Assembly (NCBI GenBank): GCA_013397845.1
Contig: VZTG01009153.1
Coordinates: forward strand, 124,001-188,000
DNA: 64,000 nt
Reading direction: 5' to 3'
From: Melanocharis versteri
Lineage: Eukaryota > Chordata > Aves > Passeriformes > Melanocharitidae
How positions within the stretch are numbered: the first letter of the stretch is position 1; the number at the start of each line of letters is the position of its first letter. The notes below the pieces were generated by a model. That model made no database searches. It was given only the letters and a program-made list of their open reading frames with translations, and was not told where the DNA came from. Of the stretch, positions 50,901 through 62,926 are shown one piece after another. The position numbers and the translations under genes are program-made.

Positions 50901-53900
50901 ATCAAACAGGCAGCTTCAGATGGAAATACAACTGACCTACTTTAGGATCAGAAAATCTGAGCTCGGGATATATCAATTTTTCCATACCAAGCCTGAAGGG
51001 ACCCTAAGACCGACAGCGTTAGACTGAGACATCTAATCCTAGGCATCAAAGCAATCTCAGCAGGGCTCTAAAAGCACCTTTGACATTACCAGCTGTGCCA
51101 TTTGGCTTCCAACTACACCCTCAGAAGCATGGAGCCCCACTGTAAGTCCTGCATAATATTTCCAAAGCTGTGTAGGTGTCCTGGGGATGCCAAGGTGTGC
51201 AATGGCATTGGGTGGCTCTGTTTGCACTCCCCTTGAGTTAAGTAACGTGATCCCCATTCTAAGTTTACAGCTTTCTTTGAATTTTAACTTATTTTTGTCT
51301 TTTCCTATAAAATCATTTAAGCTAATATTTTATGCCTTGCAATTTTTCTTCTTTAAATCTTTGAGAGGTCTCACAAAAATAATTTTACATCAAAAATACA
51401 AACTAGTTCTATGCAGCTTATACCATCCCCATTTTTGTCTGATCATATGAAAGAAGGCAAACACATAAATCTTAGACATAGACACCTCTTGTTATCATGC
51501 AACTCTTTCTAAGCTCCATATTATTTTGTTGCCCGGAGTGGCCCAGAAAGAACTTTGTAAGCTATTTCTTCTATTCTGAGAGGATTTTCAATTTTTTGGT
51601 TATTTGGTTGAGAAACACATATGCTCATCACACATACGAAAAGCTGAAAACTGCCCTTGATGAGATGACCTATTTTGCAGCTCTTCCATCAATCAAGCCC
51701 AAATCCCTACCTGAAATTCTTCTCAGTCTTTTTTTTGAAGCACATTTTTCTCTTTTTTCTTTATTAATCTCCCACTTGTACCAAACTCAGTTAATTATCT
51801 GCCTAACTGACAAAAAAAGTGGAACATAATATCCTTCTCATGAGCTAACACTTTCCAGGTTTTCTGTTAACTGTGCACTGCTTTTAAAATATTCATTGGG
51901 ATATGAATGGGAAAAGGTCTACAGCAACATGGAAAATTTGGTATGTAGTACAGCAATAGTTTACAAATATTTTAATCCACTCATAAAACAGATAAATTTG
52001 CAACATTAATGTGCTGTTCCTCTAAAGGTAATAAACTTCTGAAGGTAGGATTTTACAAAACTAGAAAATTTTCTGAACATCTGGAACTGCACAAATAACA
52101 CCAACAACCAGAGCATGCACAGGTTTGTTTTTGTTTTTACACCTCATTCCTGAAGTCTGGATAAAGTTATGCAGGTGCTTCTACTCACTGAAGAAACTTA
52201 CAACAGTGATTTCATAAAATTGACTTGAGGGTTGTTTTGAAACTGCTGCCTCAAAATATTATCAAAGTACAGAAACAGAGTTTGCAATGCCACAGCATAG
52301 AAGCAATGAAATATGGTGTATGATATATAAAAATGTGAAATTGAAATTTAGAATTAATAGACTGGGATATTTGGATGATATTTGGAAACTGGAACCACGC
52401 TGCCAGATTCCAACATTTGAGTAAATCAGCATAATTCATTTTATATCATACTGTAAGTGAAAATGGGATCCCACTTCACAGAAAAGAACCATAAAACTGG
52501 AAATGATTGCCATCTTTTTGTGGCTCCCAATGTGGCATTAAAACTCATCAATATTGGGAACTGGAATGACAGTAACATGAAAAACATAGTTCTGCCTGTT
52601 AATGCAGAGTCTGGGCTGTGTAGATTCAATAAGGCAAACACAGGAACATCACAAGTGTTCCTGTGAGCAATGTGTATTGCTTTCCCATACAAACAGCCAC
52701 AGGCAGCCTTCAGTGGAAGTGCATGGAAACTGCCTAAATGTAAGTAAGTCATTGAGGCATACCTTCAATTCACAGAAGAAATTCTGATGTCTGTAACGAA
52801 TCCAGCCCAGTAACTGGCATGATCTGTTCAATTAATATTGTTCATATCCCTAATAATCCTTCAATTTCTAAATTCCATAGCTTTATGACACTCTCTCTAG
52901 GAGGCTGACCTCTTTTAAGCTTTAATTTCATTCAGAGTGATCTGCTATTTTATTTGATAAGTGGATAAAAAACCAGCCATAGAACAACAGGATGAGAATG
53001 AAATCACAATACTTAGTAAAAGAATGCTGATATGACCACTTTTTTGTCCCCACGACCTTATAGATTGAAGTTGAAAGATTAAATTAATCTTGAAATATGC
53101 ACTCTGAAGGACTTTCTTGTGAAGAAATGTTCTTTCAGTTAAAAATACTACAAAGAACATGCATGTCATATACGCATTTTAGCTAAGCATACATGAGCTT
53201 ATGCAACTTAGTTGAACAATAGAATGAACATCCTCGAGGGTACTTAGGCATCTACTCCATATCTTTGAGCATTTGGGACTTAGCTTTTTAAGTCTTTAAA
53301 TCACTGACCTATAAATGCAACCACTTTCAAAACTTGTCAGGTTAAATTTCTATTCTTGGTACTCAGTTTATGATAAGAATTAAGGAAGGGCCCAAATTTT
53401 TTTCCCATGCTTTAGAGAAAATGTCTTTCAAAATGATCTCTCTTGTCATAACTTTAGTAGTAACCTATGTCCATAAAAGAGTACAACCACACGGGTCCAT
53501 ATTTTCTTTATTGATCTACATTGGCAGCTATTTTTTTCTATACCTCCGCAGAATAACAAGGGTCAGTGCCTCTGAATAATTCCCAGTTCCTCATTGAGCC
53601 TGTGGTGTAGCTTCTCTTACAGGCTGTTTACTGATTAATGCTTTCCCCATTATCATCTAAGCATACACAAGTTTCTTTTCACAAGATACTGGATGCTTGC
53701 AATAATTTAAATTTAGCACACTGATAATCTAAGGTATTGTATAAGCCAGCAATTCCTTCCAATCTGCTTATTTAATAGTTAACCGATCACACCTTATCTA
53801 CTCTCTCATGTCTTATCCAATAAGAACAATGGATGAAAAGGAATTCTTTATCATGTTGGTTTTTTTGGCAGGGTTCCTCAAAAGTTTATACATCTTCTTA

Positions 53901-54248
53901 GTTGCCAGTATGGTTTTCAAGAACAGAGGAAGGATCAGCTCTAACTGATACAGATCTGCTTTCCAACTAATTTCTTAAATAATCACCCATTTTAGGCACA
54001 ACCATTGTTATGTTAACAGCCATTGCAACTAATTCAAAAGACTATTTCCCTCAGGTAGAATATTCATTGTGATATAGCTCTTCAGAAATTTTCCTCACAA
54101 GAAGATTATGAAATGTTATCGAACATTCCTGAAGTAAATAGAACTGAATTCTTTCTCAGTTCTCTCGAACTAGATTCATTCTTTTGTGGTTGCTTCTACT
54201 GCTATAATGGATAGCTGAGTTGTAGGGGAAATTGGTGAGGAAAGAAGG
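47976..54248. other. Unassigned AT-rich sequence
   Basis: More than 6 kb with no recognisable gene, RNA or transposon. The longest open frames are 110 codons (51497-51829, plus) and 103 codons (52441-52752, minus), neither with a recognised domain. Confidence 0.5.
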
Positions 54249-54287
54249 TTTGGTATGGTTTGGTTTGGTTTGGGTTGGTTTGGTTTA
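54249..54287 (+). repeat. (TTTGG)n microsatellite
   Basis: About eight units of TTTGG, with one TATGG and one TTTGGG variant. Confidence 0.93.
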
Positions 54288-54310
54288 TGAAGGGAAAGTC
54301 TGTCAATTCT

Positions 54311-54341
54311 TTAAAAAAAAAAAAAACAAAAACCAACAAAA
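54311..54341 (+). repeat. A-rich tract
   Basis: TT is followed by a run of 14 A residues, then CAAAAACCAACAAAA. It sits a few tens of bases after the TTTGG repeat. No retroposed body is recognisable between them. Confidence 0.85.
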
Positions 54342-55797
54342 ATGTGTGCAGGTTGTATGCACCTGACATTTAAGAACCAGCAAGAAACTGAATATAAATG
54401 GCTCAGGAGACAATGAGAAAATAAACTCTCTTTTACTGAATTACTTCTCTAAATGCTGAACGCTGAGAAACTGTTGTTTGCTATAAAGGGAGGAAAGAAA
54501 AGTGGAAACAGATATCCTCCAAATATTCCTGTTATCTCCTCACAAGGGCTACTACATTCAGAGTCTTCTCAGCACAATTCACATATCACAGATAACATTT
54601 AAGCATTCCTGTGATATAGGCCCTTTTCTGAAGAATATCTGAAGGAGGAATGCCACACACCCCAAAAGCAGAGTACTGGGTCTTGCCCCTGCACATCCCA
54701 CTGACCAGAGCAGTTGTTATTTCCCTGCTGCTGCTCTGCCCGCTGTGAAAGGCCATTGCTGAACCAGGACAGAATATTGTGCTCTAGGATGGACTCACCC
54801 ACATGAATTTGCAAAGGACCCTTTGCCTAACACAGAGGAGGGAAGTCATATTTCTAAACACATTATCACATCACAGACAACCCTAAGGATCTGAAGAAGG
54901 GTATGGAAGTAGACTGCCGGAACGATAAGCTAGCAGTAAGAGACAACCAGCCTACTTCAGAAATGTTACATTAAATATGTCAAATTAGTCAATGGCAGCA
55001 CAGGACGATGGCACACTTGCAGCCATTTATGACATTTTTTGCCTTTAATAGAAGAAAGAAGCTGCAGTGAACCTGCCAGGACCCTGCTTTTAGTTTGGAA
55101 GAAACTAGCTGTCTTGCTGCTGTTGGGTTTCAGTTTAGAGCAAGTGAGTCGTTGCTCAGGCAAAGATAATAGTTGAACTAAGAGGGTATTTCCTATGGAC
55201 TGTTTTCACAGAATACAGAGTACTCAATATGAGAAAAACCCACATCTAGCACATCCCCCCTGCCTTGATGGAAGATTGTGTTAATCTCCAATAGTAGCAT
55301 ATAACATTATCTTTTCCACTGAGATTAAGTGAATCACTGACTGACAACACATAGTATCACTAAGCTTTGAAGGGTGACAAAAATTTAGGTTATGGACTTC
55401 TTTTCTCTGAAATTTCTTGTATCATCATCCTTGAGGAGTGTCCCTTCTTGGACACCTACTAGCCTGATGGACTGGCATCTGGACATGACTGCTTCAGGTC
55501 TCACTTTTACGCTCAGGTAGGTCGTACATGCACCCAAAACCACACAAAGACCAAAGAACTTTTCCCACTGGTATATCCTCAGTCTCCCAGCTCACTCTCT
55601 CTCTCCCTTACCAAAGGAGTACCAATTACACCAACCTATCCACTTCCTTCAGCCATAAATTCATCTTACGTACCAAGGAGTGAATATGTACACTGGTTCA
55701 CTCTATCTCACTAGCACCACGAGTGAAGACATGCTTCTATTTCTCCATTCTTGGCTTGTGAGTAGGACATACTTTTTCTTAGTCACTCTGCTTTTCC
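54342..55797. other. Unassigned sequence
   Basis: Unique sequence with no recognisable gene or repeat. Confidence 0.5.
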
Positions 55798-56007
55798 AGG
55801 TTTTGTTTCTGTTTTTGTTTTTGGTTTTTGTTTTCGTTTTTGTTTTTGTTTTTGTTTTTTCAGTTTGTTTGGGGTTTTATGTTTGTTTTGTTGTTGTTGT
55901 TGTTAGCGGGGAATTTTTTGTTGGTTTTTTTGGTGGTGGTGGTGGTGTTTTTTTGTTTGCTTGTTGTTTTTTTTTTTTTTTTTNNNNNNNNNNNGTGGTG
56001 TGGGGGT

Positions 56008-56051
<44 letters not shown>

Positions 56052-56113
56052 GTTGGTTGGTTTTTTGTTTGGTTGGGGTTTTTTTTTGTTTAGAGATAGA
56101 TTTTTTTTTTTTT
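55798..56113 (+). repeat. Extended T/G low-complexity tract containing an assembly gap
   Basis: About 300 bp of T with G interruptions on the plus strand: TTTTTG units, GTTGTTGTTGTTG, GGTGGTGGTGGTGG and TTGGTTGGTTGG. T runs of 17 (55967-55983), 41 (56010-56050) and 13 (56101-56113) residues are included. Long frames through it on both strands (up to 137 codons, with undetermined residues at the gap) give F/L/V-rich or K/N/T-rich translations and are artefacts. Homopolymer lengths here are unreliable because of the adjacent gap. Confidence 0.95.
55984..55994. other. Assembly gap, 11 N
   Basis: Eleven undetermined bases lie inside a T/G-rich tract, directly after a T run and before GTGGTGTGGGGGTGG. 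The position in low complexity suggests a sequencing or gap-closing failure. The true length is unknown. Confidence 0.99.
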
Positions 56114-59100
56114 GCCATTGCATAGTAGTATTTGGAGCTTTCCTGTCTGTTGCCCTGGATGCCTCCCTCAGCATTATTTAGTCATTGTTATCACTGCAGT
56201 GGAGTGGAGAAGAGAGAAGCTCTATGTGGATGGCAATGCTTCCGAGTTTTCAAAGACTGATGCTTTTGTGTTTCATGTAAGAGATATTAAACATGGCTTA
56301 GTCAATAAAACTGCACAGTATACCAGACAGTTTGTCCACCTTTTATTTTCCAACTTATTTTACCACATGAGAAATACAAAACCCTGAGATGCAGTCAGCC
56401 CAATAATGAGGAATCTCCTCTGATAACAAGCACTACATTACCAACTAAGTTAAAGAAAATGATAGAATTGTTTTTTTTACAGGAATGTACCAATGAGGAG
56501 ATAACCCTGACCTACATCCACCACCCCCCAAAAAGGTGGAGAGGGTCTGTGAATGATGACTAGAGTAACCATTTCAGAGTCTTTAGCTGGAAGAGGTGGC
56601 CACCCCATTGCTGCTGCACACCTATAGAAGTGCAAAGGTTTTTTTTTCTACTGCATTTATAGAAAGTAAGCAAAGACTGTGTGCTTCTCCAGTTATGATT
56701 TGCACCTGACACAGCACTACATAAACATCTGCCAACTCACTCTGGCTCGCCTCAGCTGTAGTGATTTATACTTTACAGCGTGGAGCTCAGTCTGCTTCAT
56801 GGTTGCTCCCAGACAACCACGTGCTGGTGTGAGTATTGCTTTGGAGTTGAAGCTAGAAACCAAAGGCTGAGTAACATTTGGACTTATCCCCACATGAGCT
56901 GATTCCTCAGGCAGCAAACTTCCTTTGCTTCACCAAAATACTTCTGCCAATGACCAGATCCTCCAGGACAAAGCTTGAAGCTATAACAATCAGCAGAGTA
57001 GATATAATTTCACTCATTTAGTCTTCTATGTTAAACTTTATTTTATATTAATTTTATTTTATAGTAGCTTGTATTTCTGTAAGGCTCCATAACTTCTACC
57101 TTAAGAAGTAGTTATTGACTCTGCCCTTTCAAAGTATGTGGTTCTCTACTACGACCACCCATGATCACCTCACAAAAATTTACAATTATGTGGCACATCA
57201 CAGCCTTGTTTTTTCATTAAAGGACTCCAAGAAACTGAGTGGTTCATAAAATTATTCAAGCAATCCATGATCTTCCTTTCTCTTGTTTTCAGGGTATGTT
57301 TCTAGCAGCAGCAGAAAGAAAGCTCTGAAAACTTTCCCATTAAGAAAAAAAAAAATAAAAACCAAAACAAAAAGCCACCTCAGTCCTTTCTACCTACCTA
57401 AAGGCTAATTACTGCAACTGTGATATTAAAGCATTCTCAAAATAATTTCTTTCTGACACACACTCTGCTGACGTACAATAAAAGCTTTTAAAAATATCTC
57501 GCTCACCTTTCATACTCATTCACATAGAAACCTCAGCTTTGTTGAATTTCTAAATGTTAATTCACAGCTCTTCATTCATCATAGTTATAATCTTTTTTTT
57601 ATATTAGTAGCTGTTATGTAATTTGCAGTAGTTTAAATGTCAGCTTCATTCAGCTATCTGCATACACATCTGCTGATATTTCTTGAATATCTTTATGAAC
57701 ATGTAGAAAAAAGACTTGCTTAGATTATTCAGAGTGTATAGACATACTTCAGTAACTATGACGTTCTGAAAGTATAAGAAAAGGAAGATGGTTTTGCTAA
57801 TGGACACAAACAAATTCATACAGTTTTATATTGGTTATCTCAAAAACATATATAGATTACAATTAATTTCCAATTTTCCCTACATTCATTAGACATTCAG
57901 GTACTTCAAGTTTATTCAGAAAAGAGAAAAGCAGGAAACTTCGGGAGCAGTATACATCTGCTTCTGAAATTAGGGTTTCCTTAACATGTTTTTATAAATG
58001 GAAGTATCTGTTAACCTGAATCCAGTCTCAACTGATTTAGGAAGATGTGTTTATACACTAGTATTTAGGGGATTTTATAGCAGCAGGATTCAACAGTTTA
58101 AAGATGTCCATAGTTTGTGAGCAGTGAGTATCCATTCTTAGGAAATAGCATTGGTGCCCTGAGGACAAAACATTCACTGATATTACAATTAGAATTCATT
58201 TGAATGAGAGTGTCATACTGAGGTCCATGCACAGCTGGATCCCCATTACTGTAGCCCTAGGTAAGCAGACAAGATGAAAAATGTCTAAACAGGCCCATGT
58301 ACGGGAACTGGATCAGTATCATTTATAGCATAGAAAGAAAAAAAGAAAGCTCACATGCAGTGGGGAGAAGAGTAAAATAAACAGCAGTGTGTCTTCTATT
58401 TCCCTTCCTTAAGCCTGCCAGACTTTAGGAATTTTGCACAGATTTTTGTACCTTCCACATTTTTAGCGTCTCTCTTCTTTCTATCCAGATGACTTTCATA
58501 CTTTGCATTGAAACATAGGAATCAAACTGAACTCTAGGGACTCAGAGGTAGATATATATTCTGTGGACTCGAAACGAGTAATGGAAGGGTCAGGTTCCCT
58601 GACTGCCACTCTATGCCCAAGGCCAGCCAGCTCATATATAACTGAACAGCCTGAGGCCAACATTAACCACAGTTTCTACCAGGATAACCCCAAAGTGATC
58701 ACAATCCTGGATTTGGCAGGGCTGCTAGCCTTTGGAGCAGTGATTCTACAATACACATACTCTAGAAGCACCTACCACTTTCACTGTACCAGCAACACTC
58801 AAGGGCAGGACCTCTGTTTCCTGGCTTTCTTCACAGTAACTGTTCCACATAAGCAGACCCCTTTCATATGGGTGATGCCTGCAGCACTGAAGACCATTAC
58901 TGAGATATAATTCACACCCACAGAAAGTTCTACCAACCCAGGAAATATTTCTTTGGACCTGAGTATTATATAAACACATATTTCTGTGTTGACCTGTTTG
59001 CATTTTTTACGTGTCATGCCTAACTGATGGACAGAGCTCTCCCCTCTCTCTTTCCACCCACAGATGATGCCAAGACCCAACTCTCCTACAGCCTCAAACT

Positions 59101-59555
59101 GCTGCTCCTTTTAAAAAGGGCTTTATGAAGATTTAGGCCAGATAATTTACTGGTGCTTGTGACAGCACTGTCAATATCAGTTTTTATTTGTTTGCCAAAT
59201 TGGACACCACTTCACTGAAGCATTATAAAACACACAAAATCATCCAGTAACAGAACAACACTATTTGGGAAAGGCTATGATGGAGGGTTTCTTAGGCCGC
59301 AGCCTCTACAAGGCTCACAGAAACCTATAACCTTGGGCTTCCCCTCATCTTCCCTTTCCATTTGTCCCTCCTCCCATTGTTTTAGCTGAAATGACTCCAA
59401 GTTTCATAATGCAGTCATCTTTCCATAGCTACATCCTTCAGTTTTGCCTTTTGACAACAGCACTTGTCCTCTCCTTCGAGTGCTCTCCAAAGTCTTTCAT
59501 GCCACTCTTGCTAATTAAGAGGTTTCTAAATTGGGGTGATGGAAGTGGGTGGAAC
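56114..59555. other. Unassigned sequence
   Basis: No recognisable gene or transposon. The longest open frame is 115 codons (58563-58910, plus), overlapped by minus-strand frames of 85 and 93 codons. None shows a recognised domain. Confidence 0.5.
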
Positions 59556-60142
59556 TGTCATGGTTTAACTCCAGCTGGCAGCTAAGCACCACCCAGCCAC
59601 TCACTCACTTTCACCCAGTGGGATGGAGGAGAGAACTGGAAGAGTAATAGTGAGAAAACTTATGGGTTGAAATAAAGACGGTTTAACAGGTAAAGCAAAA
59701 TTCATGCAGACAAGTCAAGCAAAACAAGGAATTCATTCATTGCTTTCCATCAGCAGGCAGGCGTTCAGCTGACTCCAGGAAAGCAGAGTTCCATTACATG
59801 TAACTGTGACTTGGAAAGGCAAAATGCTGCCAACTCTGAATGTCCCCTCTTGTTCTTTCCCCAGGTTTTATTTCTGAGCGTGACATCACATGGTCTGGGA
59901 TATCTCTTTGGTCAGTTGGGGTCAGCTGTTCCAGCTACACCCCCTCCAGCTCCATGTGCACCCCCAGCCTCCCCAGTGGCACGGCAGTGTAAGAAGCAGA
60001 AAAGGCCCTGACTGTGTAAACACTGATCAGCCATAGCTAAAACATCCCTTCATGATCAACACTGTTTCCAGCAAAAATCCAAAACATTATTCTGTATAAG
60101 CTACTATAGAAACAATAAACTCTACTGCAGTCAAAACCAGCA
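59556..60142 (-). mobile_element. Endogenous retrovirus 3' LTR, minus strand
   Basis: On the plus strand this 587-bp LTR starts TGTCATGGTTTAACTCCAGC and ends CAGTCAAAACCAGCA, so it has clean TG...CA termini. Reverse-complement landmarks match the LTR at 46463: CTTTGGTCAGTTGGGGTCAG, GAAGCAGAAAAGGCCCTG, TGATCAACACTGTTTCCAGC and AGTGAGAAAACTTATGGGTT. It is better preserved at its ends than the other two copies. A TATA-like AAATAAAA (59867-59874, minus strand) sits where the 46463 copy has lost its box, and the ATTAAA signal has changed to GTTAAA. The polypurine tract and internal sequence lie directly beyond 60142, which marks this as the 3' LTR of a partial provirus and not a solo LTR. A 66-codon frame inside it is not a gene. 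Confidence 0.94.
59867..59874 (-). promoter_or_regulatory. TATA-like box of the LTR
   Basis: TTTTATTT on the plus strand reads AAATAAAA on the minus strand, just upstream of CCTGGGGAAAG. It occupies the promoter position of this LTR type. Whether it can still initiate transcription cannot be judged here. Confidence 0.45.
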
Positions 60143-60162
60143 CATTCTCCACCCCTTATTCC
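60143..60162 (-). other. Polypurine tract next to the 3' LTR
   Basis: On the minus strand the sequence directly upstream of the LTR reads GGAATAAGGGGTGGAGAATG, then TGCTGG. A purine-rich block touching the LTR 5' edge is the expected plus-strand primer site of a retrovirus. It fixes the orientation and identifies this as the 3' LTR. Confidence 0.75.
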
Positions 60163-60581
60163 ACACCATTTACATCGTGTGCAGGTCCCACACATCCTCA
60201 TCAACCACCCCTTTCCTTGCTATCCTTTGATATATATGCAGACAGCATTGCCTCAGTCTATGGGCCACCTGAAAAACGCCCACTAATATCCACAAAATGC
60301 CCGTTGAGTTAATTTAGTCCATGACTTCGGGCTCCATATGTTATGGGGAGGACTCAGGGCAGGAGAGGTGGTGTGTTAAGTGGAGTTACTGGGCACCAAA
60401 GCAGCTCAGGCCAGGTCACTGCTGCTCTTGCACCTTCTTGTAAGACTTGTGCTCCTCTGGTTCTGGTGGTTCCTGCCACTGTAAATTCTGTAACATGCAA
60501 CTCAGGTGTTTTGAGGTACTCCAGCCTGGCTTCCTGCAGACACTGATGCTTCAAGGTGTGGATAAATCCATGCTGCAGCAG

Positions 60582-60729
60582 GGTGCTTCAAGGTGTACCT
60601 TCCCCAGCACACGTTTATACTTGGGCCACAATCCCTTTGGAGGTACACCTGCTATGGCACAAATATAACCATGACCACAGGTGCTTTGAGATGTACCTGC
60701 TCTGGTGTGGACTCATTCATGATGTAGCC
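60582..60729 (+). repeat. About 49-bp tandem repeat, three diverged copies
   Basis: Units begin at 60582 (GGTGCTTCAAGGTGTACC), about 60631 (CCCTTTGGAGGTACACC) and 60680 (GGTGCTTTGAGATGTACC), giving a period near 49 bp. Each contains a GGTGTACCTGCT-like core followed by a GGCACA or GGTGTGG block. A partial related unit (GATGCTTCAAGGTGTGG) starts at 60545. The repeat lies inside the retroviral 3' internal region. Confidence 0.75.
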
Positions 60730-60830
60730 TCTATCCAAGTCACAACCAGAACAAGGAGTCAGAATATTGTAAGCTTCATAGGGAAAGAAGCATGAAAACA
60801 AATCTGGACATACATAAATAATATACTGCA

Positions 60831-61396
60831 GCTACAACATTTCATCAATGCTATGTTCACTGTATAACACCAAAGTGAAAAAATTAATTCTGTTGTCTCA
60901 TGACCAAGAAAACAAATAGGAGATTTTCCCCATCTCTCTGTTTGTAAGTGTTGGCCCCATTACACTGGGACACTGTCCTCTTCCTCTTGTCTTCCTACAA
61001 CACCAATTACCCTTAGTCCCAACCAGTCAAGGGCAGGACACTCATCCCAGATCTATGGGAAATTCTGAGCAAGGCTAGGAACAAGAACTTCACCAATGTT
61101 CCTTAACAAAAGCAAAGCAGAAACATAAAAGACATTTGCACCTTTTATGAGAGCTAGGGCTGCTGTGGAATGTAGGCCAATTAGATGTGCTAATTTGTAC
61201 TAATGTCTTCTCCAGATGCTTTATCCGGTGCTTCTACCTTGCAAGGACAGTGGGGCCAGAGGGTCTGAATGTGCACTACTGCAGTTTCCTGCAGTTATTT
61301 ACCTGACACAGTCTTGGCAGTGTTATTTCTCCTTATTCAGCTTCAATAACAATCACAGACAAAAACCAGTTGGCTTATGTATTTTATTCTTTGCTG
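60831..61396. other. Unassigned sequence beyond the retroviral remnant
   Basis: AT-rich sequence. It could still include decayed proviral DNA, but no motif supports this. No gene recognised. Confidence 0.4.
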
Positions 61397-61538
61397 GTTT
61401 GTGGATTTCGGGTTTTTTGGGGGTTGGTGTTTTTGTTTGTTTGTTTGTTTGTTTGTGGTTTTTTTTTTTGGTTGGTTGGTGGTTGTTTCTGTTGTTTTGT
61501 AGGTTTCTTTCATCTTGCCATTTTTTTGTTTTGTTTTA
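61397..61538 (+). repeat. T/G low-complexity tract with (TTTG)n core
   Basis: TTTTGTTTGTTTGTTTGTTTG is flanked by GGGTTTTTTGGGGG and GGTTGGTTGGTGG variants. Open frames of 73 and 107 codons through it are F/W/V-rich artefacts. Confidence 0.93.
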
Positions 61539-62639
61539 ATCTCACTAGGTTACACTGCCCTATAAGTTCTCTAATTTGTTTAGGCACTTAAGTACTATTC
61601 CCTCTCCCTTTAAAATTAGTTTTGGAGGAGCAAAAGATAATAAGCAATTTTATATTTGCTATATTACAAGTTTTGGTTTGGGGTTTTTTGCTGGGTTTTT
61701 TGAGAAAGTATTATTTTGGCACGTCAAACTGAAAATATTTTAATGGAAAGAGAAATGAAAAATTTCCTGTAAAGGACAGCTGAAGAATTAAAGTTCAACC
61801 TGTTAAAAATATATTCTGACAGATATTTTCTGGCTGTTAATACTGACTTGATTTAATAACAACACTCTGTGGGGACCTAACAAAACTGTTGATGGAAAGC
61901 AGGTAGGGAGGCTGGTGTCACTTGTCTTACCTTCCAGGCTCCTTAGCCCTGAGGATGGACAGCGTTTTGGTTACCAGCCTCATTGGGAAGGGAGCAGTCA
62001 AAAGTTCTGACAAGCTATCTGGCTTCCTGGGCTCCTTCTTTGGCCAAGAGTCAGTTCCCTGCTCACAGAAGTTTTCAAAAATATGGTTCTACATTAGTTC
62101 TCCTAAGGAAAAATGATAAAACCTTTCTATTCCATAGAATATTTATAATTTCCAAAGTGTTGTTCCAAATCAAAATGTACATAAATTGAAAATAGAAAAG
62201 GTTCTTTGTGTATCTAATCACACACTGTTCCTCTGACCAATAATCTAAATAAAATTGTCATTCAACCACTGAAGTCTGAAAGACACATTATTCCCTGCTC
62301 ACTGTTTGTGATACCCTGGGTGGTTAAACTGGGCCATGCTGCATCTGGTAAGAATTTAGGCATTGGCTTTTATTGGGACTTCACTTCCTCATGTAGCTGA
62401 AACATTGTCTTCATAGAATAGCTCCAGCCACACACAGGCCACTGAAGAGACCATCTGTGTGAGACTTGCCAGTGATTCCCATGCTCAGCCAGTGCCAGTT
62501 TTTCTAATGACTTCAGTAAATGTTGAGGGTTTCACAAGAAAGAGGAGAAAAATGGTTAAATGTCTGAAAAGATTTGCATGGGAAAAGAAGGAAGCTCAAA
62601 ATGCATACAGCTTAGCTAAGCAGTGACTCAGAGGGATCT
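61539..62639. other. Mostly unassigned sequence with a short T/G patch
   Basis: A TTTTGGTTTGGGGTTTTTTG patch lies at about 61672-61701. The rest shows no recognisable gene or element. Confidence 0.5.
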
Positions 62640-62830
62640 GATTGCCATCCTCAAATATTTCAGAGAGGTTAAACACATGGGTGGGGAGGAACTACTCAGG
62701 ATAACAAGGGAAAGGAAGCAATATGATTGCAGACAATTTGGATTGAGCTGGAGGCATATCTTCTCAATAGTAGGACTGGTTAAACTGTGAAACAATTTCC
62801 AAGGGAGACGGTGGCAGTCTCAGCGTTTTG
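62640..62830 (+). mobile_element. Possible ancient CR1-like remnant
   Basis: Wording such as CTGATTGCCATCCTCAAATA, CAATTTGGATTGAGCTGG, GGTTAAACTGTGAAACAATT and TCCAAGGGAGACGGTGGCAG loosely follows CR1 3'-end order in sense orientation. Divergence is high and no tail is present, so the call is tentative. Confidence 0.35.
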
Positions 62831-62926
62831 GCCACTAACTGCCAGATGGGGAATCCACGTGGTGATGAATAATCCTATTGTAGAAGTAGATAGACTTGAC
62901 AGATTTTTCATGAGCTGTTTCTATTA

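Larger units (their letters stand above)
60143..60830 (-). mobile_element. Retroviral internal 3' region (non-coding, 5' end missing)
   Basis: Sequence adjoining the polypurine tract continues as proviral internal DNA. It is distinct from the AT-rich flanks: GC-richer, with GGGAGGACTCAGGGCAGGAG and a short-period repeat (60582-60729). No gag, pol or env reading frame is recognisable; the open frames are at most 79 codons. I found no second LTR downstream to 64000, so the provirus is truncated and its 5' part is missing. The limit at about 60830 is judged only by the return to AT-rich sequence. Confidence 0.65.

Noticed and set aside
50980..51060. CCTGAAGGGACCCTAAGACC, reminiscent of a reversed CR1 3' end
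   Set aside because: No tail and no further landmarks follow in order.
55680..56181. Open frames up to 137 codons with undetermined residues
   Set aside because: They are translations of T/G runs across the assembly gap, with no complexity or homology.
60143..60830. Possible env or pol coding remains in the provirus
   Set aside because: Only short open frames are present and no retroviral protein motif is visible. The region is treated as non-coding 3' internal sequence.
61216..61591. Open frames of 107 and 73 codons with hydrophobic stretches
   Set aside because: The hydrophobic part is the (TTTG)n tract.
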